In this document: in pieces, positions 4,375 to 6,031 of the stretch
Layout: the number at the start of each line of letters is the position of its first letter
How positions within the stretch are numbered: position 1 is the stretch's first letter
Source: Verrucomicrobiota bacterium
Lineage (GTDB): Bacteria; Verrucomicrobiota; Verrucomicrobiia; Opitutales; UBA2995
Assembly: GCA_027297085.1 (NCBI GenBank)
Contig: JAPUIL010000510.1
Location: 1-6,031, forward strand
Length of the DNA: 6,031 nucleotides
Direction of reading: 5' to 3'
The notes under the pieces: generated by a model
Database searches by the model: none
Seen by the model: only the letters and a program-made list of their open reading frames with translations
Told to the model about the DNA's origin: nothing
Position numbers and translations under genes: made by a program

Positions 4375-6018
4375 TTAGAGTAAACAGGTTTTCTGTTCCA
4401 ACTCGTCTAACAACACACGCTCATTCTCACTGTAATCGACAGGTAATTCAATGACGGTTAGGCCGGAGGAATCTAGGGCTTCCTTCAAAGTTGGTAAGAA
4501 TTCATTCGTATCTGATATTCGTAAACCACGAGCACCATAGGATTCAGCATACTTTACGAAGTCGGGATTTCCATAATCTAATCCCCAATTCTCAAAGCCC
4601 ATACTTGCCTGTTTCCACTTAATCATGCCATAGGCGTTATCTCGAAGAATGAGGACCACCAAATCCAACTTAAGCCGTACGGCCGTTTCGAGCTCTTGAG
4701 AATTCATCATGAATCCGCCATCCCCACACACCGATAAAACTTTTTTGTCAGGACGTACAATTTTTGCTCCCATAGCCGACGGCAATCCGGCCCCCATGGT
4801 AGCCAATGCGTTATCCAGCAAAAGAGTATTGGGATCGTGAGTAGTATAATTTCTAGCAAACCAGACTTTGTAGATTCCGTTATCGAGGGTCACAATTCCA
4901 TCACTCGGCATAGCTTTGCGAACGTCGGCCACAATCCGCTGAGGAATCACAGGAAAAGAGTTCACCTCGTCCTTGCTATGTATATGCTCATTAATGGATT
5001 CTCTAACGCGTTCGTAATAGGAAAAATCCCAATGTGAACTCGCTTCCAATTCTTCAGTCAGCATCTCCACCGATGTGGCAATATCGCCAACAACTTCCAA
5101 CTGCGGGAAGTAGACTTCATCAACTTTTGCGGTCAAGAAATTCATGTGTATGACTTCCTTCCCGCCCTTTTCCATGAAGAAAGGTGGTTTCTCGATCACG
5201 TCGTGCCCGATATTCAGGATGAGGTCGGCTCTGTCTATGGCACAGTGCAGGTAGTCTTTGGCAGACAGCGCAGCGGTACCTAGAAACTTAGATCGCCGTT
5301 CGTCCGATACCCCCATACCCATCTGAGTGTCAAAAAAGTAGAGACCTGTTTTATCGAGGAAGGGCGCCATTGCACGGCAAGTTCGGTTCCGGTTTGCCGC
5401 AGCCCCAATAAGAACCAAAGGCATGGTCGCGGAAGAAATTTTCTTAGCTGCCTCTTGAATAGTAATTCTGGAAGCCGTTGGGCGCCGGCTTTCGCTCGGA
5501 GTAAAAAGGTGCGCCTCCACATCTTCGCGAGCAATATCTTCTGGTAATTCCAGGTAGACAGCACCCGGCCGTTCTTCCTCAGAAACGCGGATAGCCTCTC
5601 GGACAAGACTGGGTATAGTTCCTCCATTCACGATCTGTCTGGCCATCTTGGTAAGCGGTCGCATCATTTCCACGATATCGACAATCTGGAACTGCCCCTG
5701 TTTGCTTTTCTTAATGGGCTTCTGCCCACTGATCATCAGGATCGGCATGCCTCCCAACTGTGCGTAGGCAGCTGCAGTTACAAAGTTGGTCGCGCCGGGT
5801 CCCAAGGTTGATAAACACACGCCTGTTTTCCCGGTTAAGCGCCCATAAGTTGCGGCCATAAAACCAGCCGCCTGCTCATGCCGGGTTAAAATGAGCTTAA
5901 TGGATTCAGAGTCTTTAAGGGAGTTAAGAAAATCGAGATTCTCCTCTCCCGGGACACCAAATATGTACTCCACCCCTTCGTTTTCGAGGGCGCGAATGAA
6001 TAGATCAGAAGCTTTCAT
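4375..6018 (-). CDS. thiamine-diphosphate-dependent acetolactate synthase large-subunit-like enzyme
   Basis: A 547-residue member of the POX/IlvB thiamine-diphosphate enzyme family. The N-terminal pyrimidine domain (about 1-170) has FGVPGEENLDF (20-30), the catalytic Glu48 in LTRHEQAAGF, and GVCLSTLGPGATN (66-78). A central domain (about 187-325) precedes the C-terminal pyrophosphate domain (about 355-530). That domain carries the metal/TPP motif GDGG (432-435), closing with DNAYG (460-464) about 28 residues later. Reactions in the family decarboxylate a 2-oxoacid and transfer the aldehyde unit to a 2-oxoacid, aldehyde or other acceptor. The KKSKQGQFQIVDIVEMMRPLTK stretch starts at residue 103 and looks like the IlvB-like group that sits beside aldehyde dehydrogenases, not like anabolic IlvB; no ilvH-type small subunit is in view. 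The start at 6018 matches the usual family N-terminus, but only 13 upstream bases are visible and show no Shine-Dalgarno. True acetolactate synthase activity is not assured. Confidence 0.92.
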   Translation of the reverse strand: MKASDLFIRALENEGVEYIFGVPGEENLDFLNSLKDSESIKLILTRHEQAAGFMAATYGRLTGKTGVCLSTLGPGATNFVTAAAYAQLGGMPILMISGQKPIKKSKQGQFQIVDIVEMMRPLTKMARQIVNGGTIPSLVREAIRVSEEERPGAVYLELPEDIAREDVEAHLFTPSESRRPTASRITIQEAAKKISSATMPLVLIGAAANRNRTCRAMAPFLDKTGLYFFDTQMGMGVSDERRSKFLGTAALSAKDYLHCAIDRADLILNIGHDVIEKPPFFMEKGGKEVIHMNFLTAKVDEVYFPQLEVVGDIATSVEMLTEELEASSHWDFSYYERVRESINEHIHSKDEVNSFPVIPQRIVADVRKAMPSDGIVTLDNGIYKVWFARNYTTHDPNTLLLDNALATMGAGLPSAMGAKIVRPDKKVLSVCGDGGFMMNSQELETAVRLKLDLVVLILRDNAYGMIKWKQASMGFENWGLDYGNPDFVKYAESYGARGLRISDTNEFLPTLKEALDSSGLTVIELPVDYSENERVLLDELEQKTCLL

Positions 6019-6031
6019 GAGCTGTATTGAG

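Noticed and set aside
3539..4454. Plus-strand open frames opposite the aldehyde dehydrogenase
   Set aside because: Their translations have no recognisable domains and lie antisense to a dehydrogenase with all catalytic motifs; they are shadows of its codon use.
5280..5627. Alternative minus-strand frame inside the TPP enzyme
   Set aside because: It lies wholly within an intact, motif-complete gene on the same strand in another frame; no domain is recognisable.

Overview
The window reads as a protein-dense, mid-GC bacterial chromosome segment. An exported DUF547 protein with a classical Sec signal peptide points to a Gram-negative-type or similar free-living bacterium. Weak or missing Shine-Dalgarno sequences at several starts would fit a Verrucomicrobiota or similar lineage, but the taxonomic guess is low confidence. 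No mobile elements, RNA genes or CRISPR arrays were seen, and no stretch over 300 bases lacks a gene.

Layout, left to right. (1) The first ~347 bases hold the N-terminal third of an aldose 1-epimerase (galM) on the minus strand, cut by the window edge. (2) A 118-base divergent intergenic region follows, with a 7-bp inverted repeat. (3) On the plus strand are a secreted DUF547 protein (466-1221) and a small TfoX/MmcQ-YjbR-like protein (1310-1636), the latter followed by a probable terminator hairpin. (4) Everything from 1689 to 6018 is on the minus strand. Read in its own direction, it begins with a TPP-dependent acetolactate-synthase-like enzyme, followed 5 bases later by an aldehyde dehydrogenase. 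After a 105-base gap come an ArsR/SmtB repressor and, 23 bases on, the arsenite methyltransferase ArsM.

How they work together. arsR-arsM is a compact arsenic-sensing and arsenic-methylating operon. In front of arsR there is a perfect TTGACA -35 box and a perfect 9-bp-arm inverted repeat over the expected -10/+1 region, plus a further tandem copy of the half-site reaching the arsR start codon. This is a strong candidate for an autoregulatory ArsR operator. ArsR carries the classical CxC metalloid-binding motif and an additional vicinal Cys pair at its C-terminus; ArsM carries the three family cysteines plus an extra N-terminal Cys cluster. No arsenite efflux pump or arsenate reductase lies in the window. 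The TPP enzyme and aldehyde dehydrogenase form a tightly coupled pair, presumably a 2-oxoacid/aldehyde carboligation or decarboxylation step followed by aldehyde oxidation; their substrates cannot be read from sequence. I do not see a clearly new large system. The most interesting items are the ars operator architecture, the double cysteine sets, and the unassigned TPP-enzyme/dehydrogenase pair.
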